Origin: CAXMRP01 sp964196155
GTDB taxonomy: Bacteria; Pseudomonadota; Alphaproteobacteria; Rhizobiales; Afifellaceae
DNA: 23,481 nt
Assembly: GCA_964196155.1 (NCBI GenBank)
Contig: CAXMRP010000002.1
Coordinates: forward strand, 1-23,481
Direction of reading: 5' to 3'
Under the pieces are notes generated by a model. That model was given only the letters and a program-made list of their open reading frames with translations, was not told the DNA's origin and did not search any database. The translations under genes were made by a program, and so were the position numbers. Positions within the stretch are counted from its first letter, which is position 1; each line of letters starts with the position of its first letter. Of this stretch, positions 14,588-22,396 are shown piece after piece.

Positions 14588-16045
14588 CTATTGTGCCGGG
14601 TTGGCAGCTTCAAGCGCCGCCAGTTCGTCGGGAAGGGCATTCGCCCAATGGGTGATTGAGCCCGCCCCCAGGCACAGCACCATGTCACCGGGTGCTGCGA
14701 TCTCCGCGATCACCTGCGCCAGAACCTCCGGCCCTTCAAGCGGCCGGGCATCCCGATGGCCGCTGGCCCGCAATCCCTCAACCAGCCCGTCCCGATCCGC
14801 GCCTTCGATGGGCGTCTCGCCGGCCTCATAGACATCGGTGACCAGCACGATATCGGCATCGTTGAAACAGGTGCAAAAGTCGGCGAACAAATCATGCAGC
14901 CGCGAATAGCGGTGCGGCTGTACCACGGCGATCACCCGCCCGCCTGTTTCCTCGCCACCCTCGCCGCCATCATCGGTCTGCACCGCGGCCCGCGCCGCCT
15001 TGAGCACGGCCGAAATTTCCACCGGGTGATGGCCATAGTCGTCATAAATGTCGGCGCCGTTCCACTGGCCGCAATGGGTGAACCGGCGCTTCACGCCGGC
15101 AAAGCGCGACAGGCCGGCGCGAATCGCCTCGGCGCTGATCCCCAGCGCCCGCGCCACCGCAATCGCCGCCGTCGCATTGGCAATATTGTGTTCGCCCGGC
15201 ATCGGCAGGTCGAGGTCGGCAATGGTCTCGCTCTCGCCACTCAACCGGTCTTCACGGTCAATGGAAAACCGGCTGCGCCCGGCATTGAAGCTGATATCGC
15301 GGTAGCGCACATCGGCCTGTGGGGTCGTGCCATAGGTAATGACGCGCCGGTCGGTCACCGATCCGACCAGCGCCTGCACATCGGCGTCGTCCAGACACAT
15401 CACGGCAAATCCGTAAAACGGCACATTTTCCACGAAGGCGGCAAAGGCATCGCGCACTGCCTCAAACGATCCGTAATGGTCCAGATGTTCGGGATCGATA
15501 TTGGTGACCACCGCCACATCGGCCGGCAGCTTGACGAAGGTGCCATCGGATTCGTCCGCCTCCACCACCATCCAGTCGCCGCCGCCAAGCCGCGCATTGG
15601 TGCCATAGGCATTGATGATGCCGCCATTGATTACCGTCGGATCGAGATCGCCGGCGTCAAGCAGCGCCGCCACCAAAGAAGTGGTGGTGGTCTTGCCGTG
15701 GGTGCCGCCAATGGCAATGGCCGATTTGAACCGCATCAGTTCGGCCAGCATTTCCGCCCGCCGAACCACCGGAATGGCCCGCCCCCGCGCCGCCACCAGT
15801 TCCGGGTTGTCCCGCTTGACCGCCGAGGAGACGACAACAACCGCCGCCTGATCGAGATTGGCCGGATCATGGCCGATGGCCACCACGATCCCCATGTCAC
15901 GCAAGCGCGCTACATTCGGGCTTTCGGCAATATCGGAGCCCTGCACCTGATAGCCCTGATTGGCCAGCACCTCGGCAATACCGCTCATGCCGATCCCGCC
16001 GATCCCGATGAAATGGATCGGCCCGATATCCTGGTGCATCTGCAT
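14588..16045 (-). CDS. murC: UDP-N-acetylmuramate--L-alanine ligase MurC
   Basis: A 485-residue Mur ligase that adds L-Ala to UDP-MurNAc with ATP, the first amino acid of the stem peptide. The N-terminal Rossmann-like domain has FIGIGGIGMSGIAEVL (12-27). The ATP loop is GGTHGKTTTTS (113-123), followed by EADESDGTF, NIDPEHLDHYG with the carbamylation/metal region, GEHNIANATAA and DYGHHPVEI in the C-terminal domain. A short Gly/Glu/Asp-rich stretch (TDDGGEGGEETGG) is a small insertion in a loop before VVQPHRYSR. Start ATG at 16043-16045, with GGGAG overlapping the murG stop at fair distance; a second ATG two codons later is also possible. It lies 6 bp after murG. Confidence 0.97.
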   Translation of the reverse strand: MQMHQDIGPIHFIGIGGIGMSGIAEVLANQGYQVQGSDIAESPNVARLRDMGIVVAIGHDPANLDQAAVVVVSSAVKRDNPELVAARGRAIPVVRRAEMLAELMRFKSAIAIGGTHGKTTTTSLVAALLDAGDLDPTVINGGIINAYGTNARLGGGDWMVVEADESDGTFVKLPADVAVVTNIDPEHLDHYGSFEAVRDAFAAFVENVPFYGFAVMCLDDADVQALVGSVTDRRVITYGTTPQADVRYRDISFNAGRSRFSIDREDRLSGESETIADLDLPMPGEHNIANATAAIAVARALGISAEAIRAGLSRFAGVKRRFTHCGQWNGADIYDDYGHHPVEISAVLKAARAAVQTDDGGEGGEETGGRVIAVVQPHRYSRLHDLFADFCTCFNDADIVLVTDVYEAGETPIEGADRDGLVEGLRASGHRDARPLEGPEVLAQVIAEIAAPGDMVLCLGAGSITHWANALPDELAALEAANPAQ

Positions 16046-16051
16046 TGATCT

Positions 16052-17203
16052 TTACTCCCGGTCCGCGGGCGCCTGCGCGGCATCCTCGCCCAATACAAAG
16101 GACGGGTCGGCCATGCGCTCTACCAGATCGGCCATCTTGTCAACGGCATTTGGCTCGCCGACCGACTTTGCCGCCGCCGCAATATCGGCAAGACCGGCCG
16201 GATCATCCAGAAAGGCGCCAAGCCGATCGGCAAGCCAGTCGGCATCCATGTCCGCCTGCCTGATGACGATCGCCCCGCCGGCCGATTCCAGCGCCGCCGC
16301 ATTGGCCGCCTGATCATGATCCAGCGCATAAGGATAGGGCACCAGGATTGCCGGCCGGCCAATCGCCGCCAGTTCCGACACGGTCGATGCACCGGACCGG
16401 CTGATGACCAGATGCGCCGATCCGATCCGCTCGGCCAAGTCGGTGAAAAATGGCGCCAGTTCGTGATTGATGCCCAATGTCGCCAGCGTCGCGCGGGTCT
16501 CGTCCATTTCTTCGGCCCGGCATTGCAGCGTCAGCACGATCCGCAGCTGCATTTCCGGCGAAAGCCGCGACAGGGCCGCTGAAATGATGTCCGAGAAAAA
16601 TCGCGCGCCCTGACTGCCGCCGAACACCAGCAGGCGGAACGGCCCGTCCGGTTGCGGTTGGCCATAAGGTTCCAGAGCGGCATCACGCACCGCCGCCCGC
16701 ACCGGATTGCCGACGCGGTACACCGCCCTGGCCTTGCCAATCCCGCCAGTCTCGGCAAATCCCGTCGACGATGCCGCGCCAAACCGGATCAGCAGGCGGT
16801 TGGCCCGCCCGGCCACTCTGTTTTGATCATGTACCAGCGCCGATATGCCCATCAGCCGCGCCGCCAAAACCGGCGGGATGGTTGGATAGCCGCCAAAACC
16901 GATCACCAGATCCGGCACGATATCGCGCAGCAATTCCCGCGCCTCGACCAGACCTTGCAAGAGCCGGAACACACCGCCGGCCAGACGCAGCGGATTGCCG
17001 CCCGAAAGGCTGGCCGACCGCACGATATGTGTCCGGTCTGCCCGCACACCGGACACATACTGGCCAACCCGTTCATCGGTCGCCACATGCACCTCGTGGC
17101 CGCGCCCATCCAGCACTTCCTTGAGCGCCAGGGCCGGGAACAGATGCCCGCCGGTACCGCCGGCAGTGAGCAGGATCGTCCGCGGCTGCGTCTGCGCCGG
17201 CAA
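16052..17203 (-). CDS. murG: Lipid II synthase MurG (GlcNAc transferase)
   Basis: A 383-residue GT-B glycosyltransferase at the inner face of the membrane that moves GlcNAc from UDP-GlcNAc to lipid I, giving lipid II. The first G-loop is TAGGTGGHLFPALAL (13-27), then GFGGYPTIPPVLAA, HDQNRVAGRANR, FGGSQGARFF in the C-domain, and the donor-binding SRSGASTVSELAAIGRPAILVPYPYALDHDQAANA. The only start that fits is TTG (17201-17203), one base after the ftsW stop (TGA-A-TTG). No in-frame ATG or GTG lies between it and the G-loop, and no good Shine-Dalgarno precedes it. Expression is therefore probably coupled to ftsW. A short Ala/Asp/Glu tail (about 368-383) follows the fold. Confidence 0.96.
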   Translation of the reverse strand: MPAQTQPRTILLTAGGTGGHLFPALALKEVLDGRGHEVHVATDERVGQYVSGVRADRTHIVRSASLSGGNPLRLAGGVFRLLQGLVEARELLRDIVPDLVIGFGGYPTIPPVLAARLMGISALVHDQNRVAGRANRLLIRFGAASSTGFAETGGIGKARAVYRVGNPVRAAVRDAALEPYGQPQPDGPFRLLVFGGSQGARFFSDIISAALSRLSPEMQLRIVLTLQCRAEEMDETRATLATLGINHELAPFFTDLAERIGSAHLVISRSGASTVSELAAIGRPAILVPYPYALDHDQAANAAALESAGGAIVIRQADMDADWLADRLGAFLDDPAGLADIAAAAKSVGEPNAVDKMADLVERMADPSFVLGEDAAQAPADRE

Positions 17204-17204
17204 T

Positions 17205-18356
17205 TCAGATGCCAGCCGGATCGGCGGCGGCTCGCGGCACCACTCGGACCCGTTCTTCCACCCCCCGCCGCGACAGCGCCAGCAGGAAGCCGATGGTCAG
17301 CGCTCCCGACATCATCGCCGACCCGCCATAGGAGATGAACGGCAAGGTCATCCCCTTGGCCGGCAAAAGTTGCAAATTGACGCCCATATTGATGAAGGCC
17401 TGCAGGCCGATCTGGGTCGTCAGCCCGGCGACAGCCAGTCGTTCAAACAAGCTCGAGCGTCCGAAGGCGCGCATCAGCCCGCGCATCACCAGGGCGCAAA
17501 ACAACCCCACGATCACCAGACACATGATGACGCCGAATTCTTCCGCCACCACCGCAAAGACAAAATCGGTATGGGAATCAGGCAGGATCCGCTTGACCAC
17601 CCCCTCGCCCGGACCGGCGCCGGACCAGCCACCGCGCCGGAATGATTCAAGTGCGGTGTCGACCTGAAATGTGTCGCCGCTGGTGGGATCCAAAAATCGG
17701 TCGATACGCGCCGCCACATGCGGAAAACTTGAATAGGCCAGGCCCAGCCCGGCCACCGACAGTCCGGCCAGCGTCGCCACAATGAATGTCGGTACACCGG
17801 CCAGGAAAAACAGCACGCCCCAGATGGCGAAATAAAGCGCCGTCTGACCAAGATCCGGTTCGGCGACCAGCAGCGCGGTGACGATCACCAAAAGCACAAC
17901 AGCCAGCAGCCGGCCGGGAATATCGGCCCGCCGGGTGCCCTCGGCGAACAGCCAAGCGACGATGATAATGAAGGCCGGCTTGGTGAATTCCGAGGGTTGC
18001 AGCGAAAACCCGAAGATATAGAGCCAACGGCGCGAACCCTTGATTTCGGGGCCGATAAACAACACCGCGATCATCAGCGCCAGCCCGGCAACAAGCACGA
18101 TCAGCGCCACCCGCCGCACCTGTCGCGGCGTCAGGAAAGAAAGCGCAATCATCAGCACTGCCGCGACCGGCGCAAATACCGCGTGCCGGAGCACAAAGTG
18201 CCACGAACCGAGGCCGAGGCGTTCGGCGACCGGCGGACTGGCCGCAAACGACAGGATAAAGCCGCCGGCCAAAAGCACCAGCGCCAGAGCAATCATCGGG
18301 CGGTCGACGGTCCACCACCATTGGGAAAATCGCGACGACTTGGCACGGCTGATCAT
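17205..18356 (-). CDS. ftsW: Septal peptidoglycan polymerase FtsW (SEDS)
   Basis: A 383-residue, roughly ten-helix SEDS protein that polymerises lipid II at the septum together with FtsI. Diagnostic segments are KGSRRWL (106-112), QPSEFTKPAF (120-129), the EPDLGQT motif, SGAGPGEGVVKRILPDSHTDFVFAVVAEEFG in the large periplasmic loop, which carries the catalytic Asp, and LPFISYGGSA near the end. The N-terminus has the short cytoplasmic WWWTVDRP segment common in alphaproteobacteria. FtsW rather than RodA is supported by the position between murD and murG. Start ATG 18354-18356 overlaps the murD stop as ATGA; its own stop is one base from the murG start. Confidence 0.96.
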   Translation of the reverse strand: MISRAKSSRFSQWWWTVDRPMIALALVLLAGGFILSFAASPPVAERLGLGSWHFVLRHAVFAPVAAVLMIALSFLTPRQVRRVALIVLVAGLALMIAVLFIGPEIKGSRRWLYIFGFSLQPSEFTKPAFIIIVAWLFAEGTRRADIPGRLLAVVLLVIVTALLVAEPDLGQTALYFAIWGVLFFLAGVPTFIVATLAGLSVAGLGLAYSSFPHVAARIDRFLDPTSGDTFQVDTALESFRRGGWSGAGPGEGVVKRILPDSHTDFVFAVVAEEFGVIMCLVIVGLFCALVMRGLMRAFGRSSLFERLAVAGLTTQIGLQAFINMGVNLQLLPAKGMTLPFISYGGSAMMSGALTIGFLLALSRRGVEERVRVVPRAAADPAGI

Positions 18357-19822
18357 GAGGCCATCTCCTGTTCCTCCGGCTGGTCATTTTCGCGGCAAAA
18401 AGCCCGCGCGGCTTCGGCAAAGGCCCGCCCACGCGCTTCAAAATCGGCAAACTGGTCAAACGATGCCGCCGCCGGCGACAGCAACACCACCGGCTCGGGC
18501 GCCGGATCGAGCGCCGCATCGGTGCCGGCCAGGGTGATCGCGTTCATCAGATCGCCGGCAATCGTGTGTGGCACTTGTCTAGCAAGCGTTGCGGAAAACC
18601 GGTCAGCCGCCTCGCCGATCAGATAGGCCTTGGCAATTCTTGGAAAATATTCTGCCAGCCCGTCGATGCCGTCCGCCTTGGCCTGCCCGCCGGCGATCCA
18701 GTAGATCGGCTCGAACGCCGCCAGCGCTCGCGCCGCGGCCTCGGCATTGGTCGCCTTGGAATCATTGACGAACAGCACCCGGCGGTTTTTGGCGACGGTT
18801 TCCATCCGGTGATCCAGCCCCGGAAACAACGCCATCGCCGTCAGTATTGCCGCATCGCCCAGACCCAGTGAGCGGCAGATCAGAAAAGCAAAGGCGGCGT
18901 TCTGCCAATTATGTGCGCCGCGCAGCGCGGTATGGGCGGCAAGTGGAATAGGCACGTCAGGTCCCTCGCGCGCAACCAGATTTCCCGCTTCATCGATCAG
19001 AAAATCCGTCGAAGCATCTGCGCCACCGGCTCCGCTGGCAACCCGGATCAACGCCGGTGTATCCGCGCTAAGTTCGCCGGCAAGCCGCATCAGTGAAGGT
19101 TCATCAACGCCAACGATCCGTATCGAGCCAGCATCCTGATTGCGAAAAATCCGCGCCTTGGCGTCCCGGTAGCCATCCATGCCGCCGTGCCGGTCGAGAT
19201 GGTCGGCGCTGAGATTGATCCACACCGCAATATCGGCGCTGAACGTGTCGACAAGATCGAGCTGATAGGAGGACAGCTCCAGCATATAAATCATTCCGGC
19301 CCCGTCACCGGAAGCTGGCGGGTCGAGATCGAGTGCCGAGCGGCCGATATTGCCGCCGACTTGCACGGCGCAGCCATTGGCCTGCAAAATGTGCCCGGCC
19401 AGCGCCGTGGTCGTTGATTTGCCGTTGGTGCCGGTGATGCCAACAAAGCGCGCGCGCCCGTGCTCGCGTTCTGACCCCTGCCCACCATTTGGCCCGTGTT
19501 CGCGATAAAGCAGTTCAATATCGCAGATGATTTCCGCTCCAGCCGCCTTGGCCAGTCCGACAATCTCGTGCGGTTCGGGATGGGTGAGCGGCACTCCCGG
19601 CGCCAGCACCAGTGTCGGAACATCGGCCCAGGGCCACTCGGCGATCGGCAGGATTGTTGCGCCCAGGGCAGCGGCGGCATCACGGGCTTCGGACCGGTCG
19701 TCCCACGCCCACACCGTCTGCGCCCGGCCGGCAAGCGCCGCGGCAATTGTCGCCAAACCGCTGCGGGCAAGGCCAAATACCCCGAGCGAGGAACCGCTGA
19801 GATGGGTAAGGGCAATCGCCAT
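18353..19822 (-). CDS. murD: UDP-N-acetylmuramoyl-L-alanine--D-glutamate ligase MurD
   Basis: A 489-residue Mur ligase that adds D-Glu to UDP-MurNAc-L-Ala. It shows the N-terminal VFGLARSGLATIAAAL (15-30), LAPGVPLTHPEP (73-84), the ATP loop GITGTNGKSTTT (128-139), NLSADHLDRHGGMDGY in the metal-binding region, and VNDSKATNAEAAARAL with WIAGGQAKADG in the C-terminal domain. It is longer than E. coli MurD (438), partly through a Gly/Glu/Arg loop (EHGPNGGQGSEREHGRA, about 108-124) just before the ATP loop; this is a surface insertion by position. Start ATG at 19820-19822, 17 bp after the mraY stop, with GGAG at the stop and a rather long spacing. It overlaps ftsW by 4 bp. Confidence 0.97.
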   Translation of the reverse strand: MAIALTHLSGSSLGVFGLARSGLATIAAALAGRAQTVWAWDDRSEARDAAAALGATILPIAEWPWADVPTLVLAPGVPLTHPEPHEIVGLAKAAGAEIICDIELLYREHGPNGGQGSEREHGRARFVGITGTNGKSTTTALAGHILQANGCAVQVGGNIGRSALDLDPPASGDGAGMIYMLELSSYQLDLVDTFSADIAVWINLSADHLDRHGGMDGYRDAKARIFRNQDAGSIRIVGVDEPSLMRLAGELSADTPALIRVASGAGGADASTDFLIDEAGNLVAREGPDVPIPLAAHTALRGAHNWQNAAFAFLICRSLGLGDAAILTAMALFPGLDHRMETVAKNRRVLFVNDSKATNAEAAARALAAFEPIYWIAGGQAKADGIDGLAEYFPRIAKAYLIGEAADRFSATLARQVPHTIAGDLMNAITLAGTDAALDPAPEPVVLLSPAAASFDQFADFEARGRAFAEAARAFCRENDQPEEQEMAS

Positions 19823-19839
19823 GGCCGGGCGTGTATCTC

Positions 19840-20922
19840 CTAGCGCAGTTTCAGGGTGGACAGGCCGACCAGCGCCAGCACGACGGCGATGATCCAGAAC
19901 CGGATCACCACCTGCGGTTCAGTCCAGCCCAGTTGCTCGAAATGATGATGAATGGGCGCCATCTTGAACACCCGCTTGCCGGTCAGCTTGAACGAGACCA
20001 CCTGGATAATCACCGACAGGGCTTCCAGAACGAACAGCCCGCCGACGATGCCCAGAACAATTTCATGTTTTGTGGCGACTGCGATGGCACCCAGCAGGCC
20101 GCCGAGCGCCAGCGATCCGGTATCGCCCATGAAGATCGCCGCCGGTGGCGCGTTGAACCACAGGAATCCGAGGCCGGCACCAATCAACGCGCCGCACACC
20201 ACCGACAATTCCGATGCACCGCGGATGTAATCAATCTGCAGATATTGCGCAAAGACCGAGTGGCCCGTGACATAGGCGATCAACGCGAAAGAAGCCGCGG
20301 CGATCATCACCGGCACGATCGCCAGCCCGTCCAGCCCGTCGGTCAGATTGACCGCGTTGCCGGCGCCAACAATGACGAACGCCGCAAAGACCAGGAAGAA
20401 GATGCCCAGATTGACCGCCACATCCTTGAAGAAGGGAAAGGTGATCGTTGGCGACAGCGGATTGTCGCCGAACCGCGTCATTATATAAACGCCGGCCGCC
20501 GCGACGATCGCCTCAATCGCCAACCGCGCCTTGCCGGACAGGCCTTCATGGCTGGCGCTGGTGACTTTCAGATAGTCGTCGTAAAAACCGATCAGGCCAA
20601 AGGCCACGGAAATACCGAGCACCGACCACACATAGATGCTGCCCAGATTGGCCCACAACAGCGCCGACACGGTGACGCCGAGGAGGATGATAAAGCCGCC
20701 CATCGTCGGGGTGCCGGCCTTTTGAAAATGGCTTTCCGGCCCGTCGGATCGGATCGGCTGCCCCTTGCCCTGTTTCTGGCGCATATGCCGGATCAGTGGC
20801 GGGCCAAACAGGAACACGAACAGCATAGCCGTCATCGTCGCCGCGCCTGTGCGGAACGTCGTGTAGCGAAAGACGTTGAAGCCCGGCACCTGATCGGCGA
20901 ACTGTCCTAGAAAATGCAACAT
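19840..20922 (-). CDS. mraY: Phospho-MurNAc-pentapeptide transferase MraY
   Basis: A 360-residue, ten-helix inner-membrane enzyme that joins UDP-MurNAc-pentapeptide to undecaprenyl phosphate to make lipid I. Length equals that of E. coli MraY. Conserved sites are the PTMGG region (72-76), the FYDDYLK Asp pair (D115, D116), NAVNLTDGLDGLA, FMGDTGSLALGG and the C-terminal MAPIHHHFE histidine cluster. Start ATG at 20920-20922 lies one base after the murF stop (TAG-C-ATG) and gives the usual MLHFLGQFADQVPGFNVFRY. The frame is open 19 codons further up, but that stretch is out-of-frame murF sequence. Close coupling to murF is expected. Confidence 0.98.
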   Translation of the reverse strand: MLHFLGQFADQVPGFNVFRYTTFRTGAATMTAMLFVFLFGPPLIRHMRQKQGKGQPIRSDGPESHFQKAGTPTMGGFIILLGVTVSALLWANLGSIYVWSVLGISVAFGLIGFYDDYLKVTSASHEGLSGKARLAIEAIVAAAGVYIMTRFGDNPLSPTITFPFFKDVAVNLGIFFLVFAAFVIVGAGNAVNLTDGLDGLAIVPVMIAAASFALIAYVTGHSVFAQYLQIDYIRGASELSVVCGALIGAGLGFLWFNAPPAAIFMGDTGSLALGGLLGAIAVATKHEIVLGIVGGLFVLEALSVIIQVVSFKLTGKRVFKMAPIHHHFEQLGWTEPQVVIRFWIIAVVLALVGLSTLKLR

Positions 20923-20923
20923 G

Positions 20924-22396
20924 CTATCTGCCCGCTCCGACCGGTTCCGCCACGGCGCCGACATCCGGGCACGCGGCAAATTTCTGCTTCAGCGCAGCCA
21001 CCAGCGGGCCAAGCCTGGACCCCTTCGAACCCTTGATCATCACCACATCGCCCTGCCCTACCGCTTCCAGAAGAATCGGTTCAAGGCCCCCCGCTGTGTC
21101 GGCATAAGCACCCTGACTGTTCTTCGGCAAGGCTTTCCACAAGGTTTTCATGTGTGGCCCGGCCAGAAAAACGAGATCGGCACCGGCTTCAGTCAGCGGC
21201 CCGGCAAGCGCGCCATGGGCATCAGCCGCCGCCGCACCAAGTTCCAGCATGTCGCCAAGCACGGCAATTCGCCGTCCTTCCCCGGAAGGCACCGCTTCGC
21301 CGAGCAGCGCCAGCGCGGCAAGCATGGAATCGGGATTGGCATTGTAGCTTTCATCGATCAGCGTCAGCGAACCGTCTTTGCGATAAAGCGTGATTTGTTC
21401 GCCGCGGCCCGCCGGCGCGGAAAAATCCGACAACGCCGCCAGCGCATGTCCCACAACATCCGGGCCCACGCCCGCCAGCGCTGACACGGCAGCAAGCACC
21501 GCCAGCGAATTTTGCGCCATATGCCGGCCGGCCGCGCCAAGCCGGTAGTGATAGGCGCGCCCGTCGGCAATGGCTTCAATCCGCCCGCCGGATGATTCGG
21601 GCCGATAGGTCTCAAGCCGCACATCCGCTTCGGCATCGCCGCCAAATGTCCGCACAACAGCGCCGACCGCCTCGGCCCCGGCCCGCAAATCGCCGAACGA
21701 GGCAATGTCGCGATTGAGGATCGCCGTGCCCCCCGCCGTCAGCCCCTCGAAAATCTCCGCCTTGGCGGCAGCGACCCCGGCCACATCGTCGAAAAATTCC
21801 ATATGCGCCCGCGCCACCGTGGTGATGATGGCGATGTGCGGTTTTACCAAAAGAGATAACGGCGAGATTTCGCCCGGCTGGCTCATGCCGAGTTCGAATA
21901 TCCCGAAGCGGCAATCGGCCGGCATCCGGGCCAGCGTCAGCGGCACGCCCCAGTGATTGTTGAACGAGCCGACCGGCGCATGGGTTGGCCCGAGCACCGA
22001 CAGGGCCGCGCGCAGCATTTCCTTGGTGCCGGTTTTGCCGACCGATCCGGTCACCGCGATAATCTGCGCTGCGCTGCGCGCTCGCGATGCCACCGCCAAC
22101 CGATTGAGCGCATCAAGCGGATCATCCTCGACCACGACCAGCGCCCCGGCATCATCAGAAATATTCGCCGCCCGGTCCGCCGAGACAACAGCCAGCGCCG
22201 CACCGTCATTCAGCGCCGCTTCGACGAAATCATGGCCGTCGAACCGGTCGCCGGTGATCGCGAAGAAGGCCTCGCCCTTGCCAATCGTCCGGCTATCGAT
22301 TGCAATGCCGGTGATATCGTGCCCGCCGGATACAGGGCCACGCAGCCGACCACCGGTCGCGGCAACCAGAGCATCCACCGTCCACAAACCTGTCAC
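20924..22396 (-). CDS. murF: UDP-MurNAc-tripeptide--D-alanyl-D-alanine ligase MurF
   Basis: A 490-residue Mur ligase that adds the D-Ala-D-Ala made by Ddl to the UDP-MurNAc-tripeptide. Motifs are the N-terminal GIAIDSRTIGKGEAFFAITG (30-49), ATP loop TGSVGKTGTKEM (116-127), FNNHWGVPLTLARM, FELGMSQPGEI and DESYNANPDSM in the C-terminal domain. The ATP loop with Val-Gly-Lys-Thr-Gly instead of Asn-Gly-Lys-Thr-Thr is a variant I recall from many alphaproteobacterial MurF. Start is GTG at 22394-22396, overlapping the murE stop as GTGA. It ends one base before mraY. Alternative identities are unlikely given the order murE-murF-mraY. Confidence 0.97.
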   Translation of the reverse strand: MTGLWTVDALVAATGGRLRGPVSGGHDITGIAIDSRTIGKGEAFFAITGDRFDGHDFVEAALNDGAALAVVSADRAANISDDAGALVVVEDDPLDALNRLAVASRARSAAQIIAVTGSVGKTGTKEMLRAALSVLGPTHAPVGSFNNHWGVPLTLARMPADCRFGIFELGMSQPGEISPLSLLVKPHIAIITTVARAHMEFFDDVAGVAAAKAEIFEGLTAGGTAILNRDIASFGDLRAGAEAVGAVVRTFGGDAEADVRLETYRPESSGGRIEAIADGRAYHYRLGAAGRHMAQNSLAVLAAVSALAGVGPDVVGHALAALSDFSAPAGRGEQITLYRKDGSLTLIDESYNANPDSMLAALALLGEAVPSGEGRRIAVLGDMLELGAAAADAHGALAGPLTEAGADLVFLAGPHMKTLWKALPKNSQGAYADTAGGLEPILLEAVGQGDVVMIKGSKGSRLGPLVAALKQKFAACPDVGAVAEPVGAGR

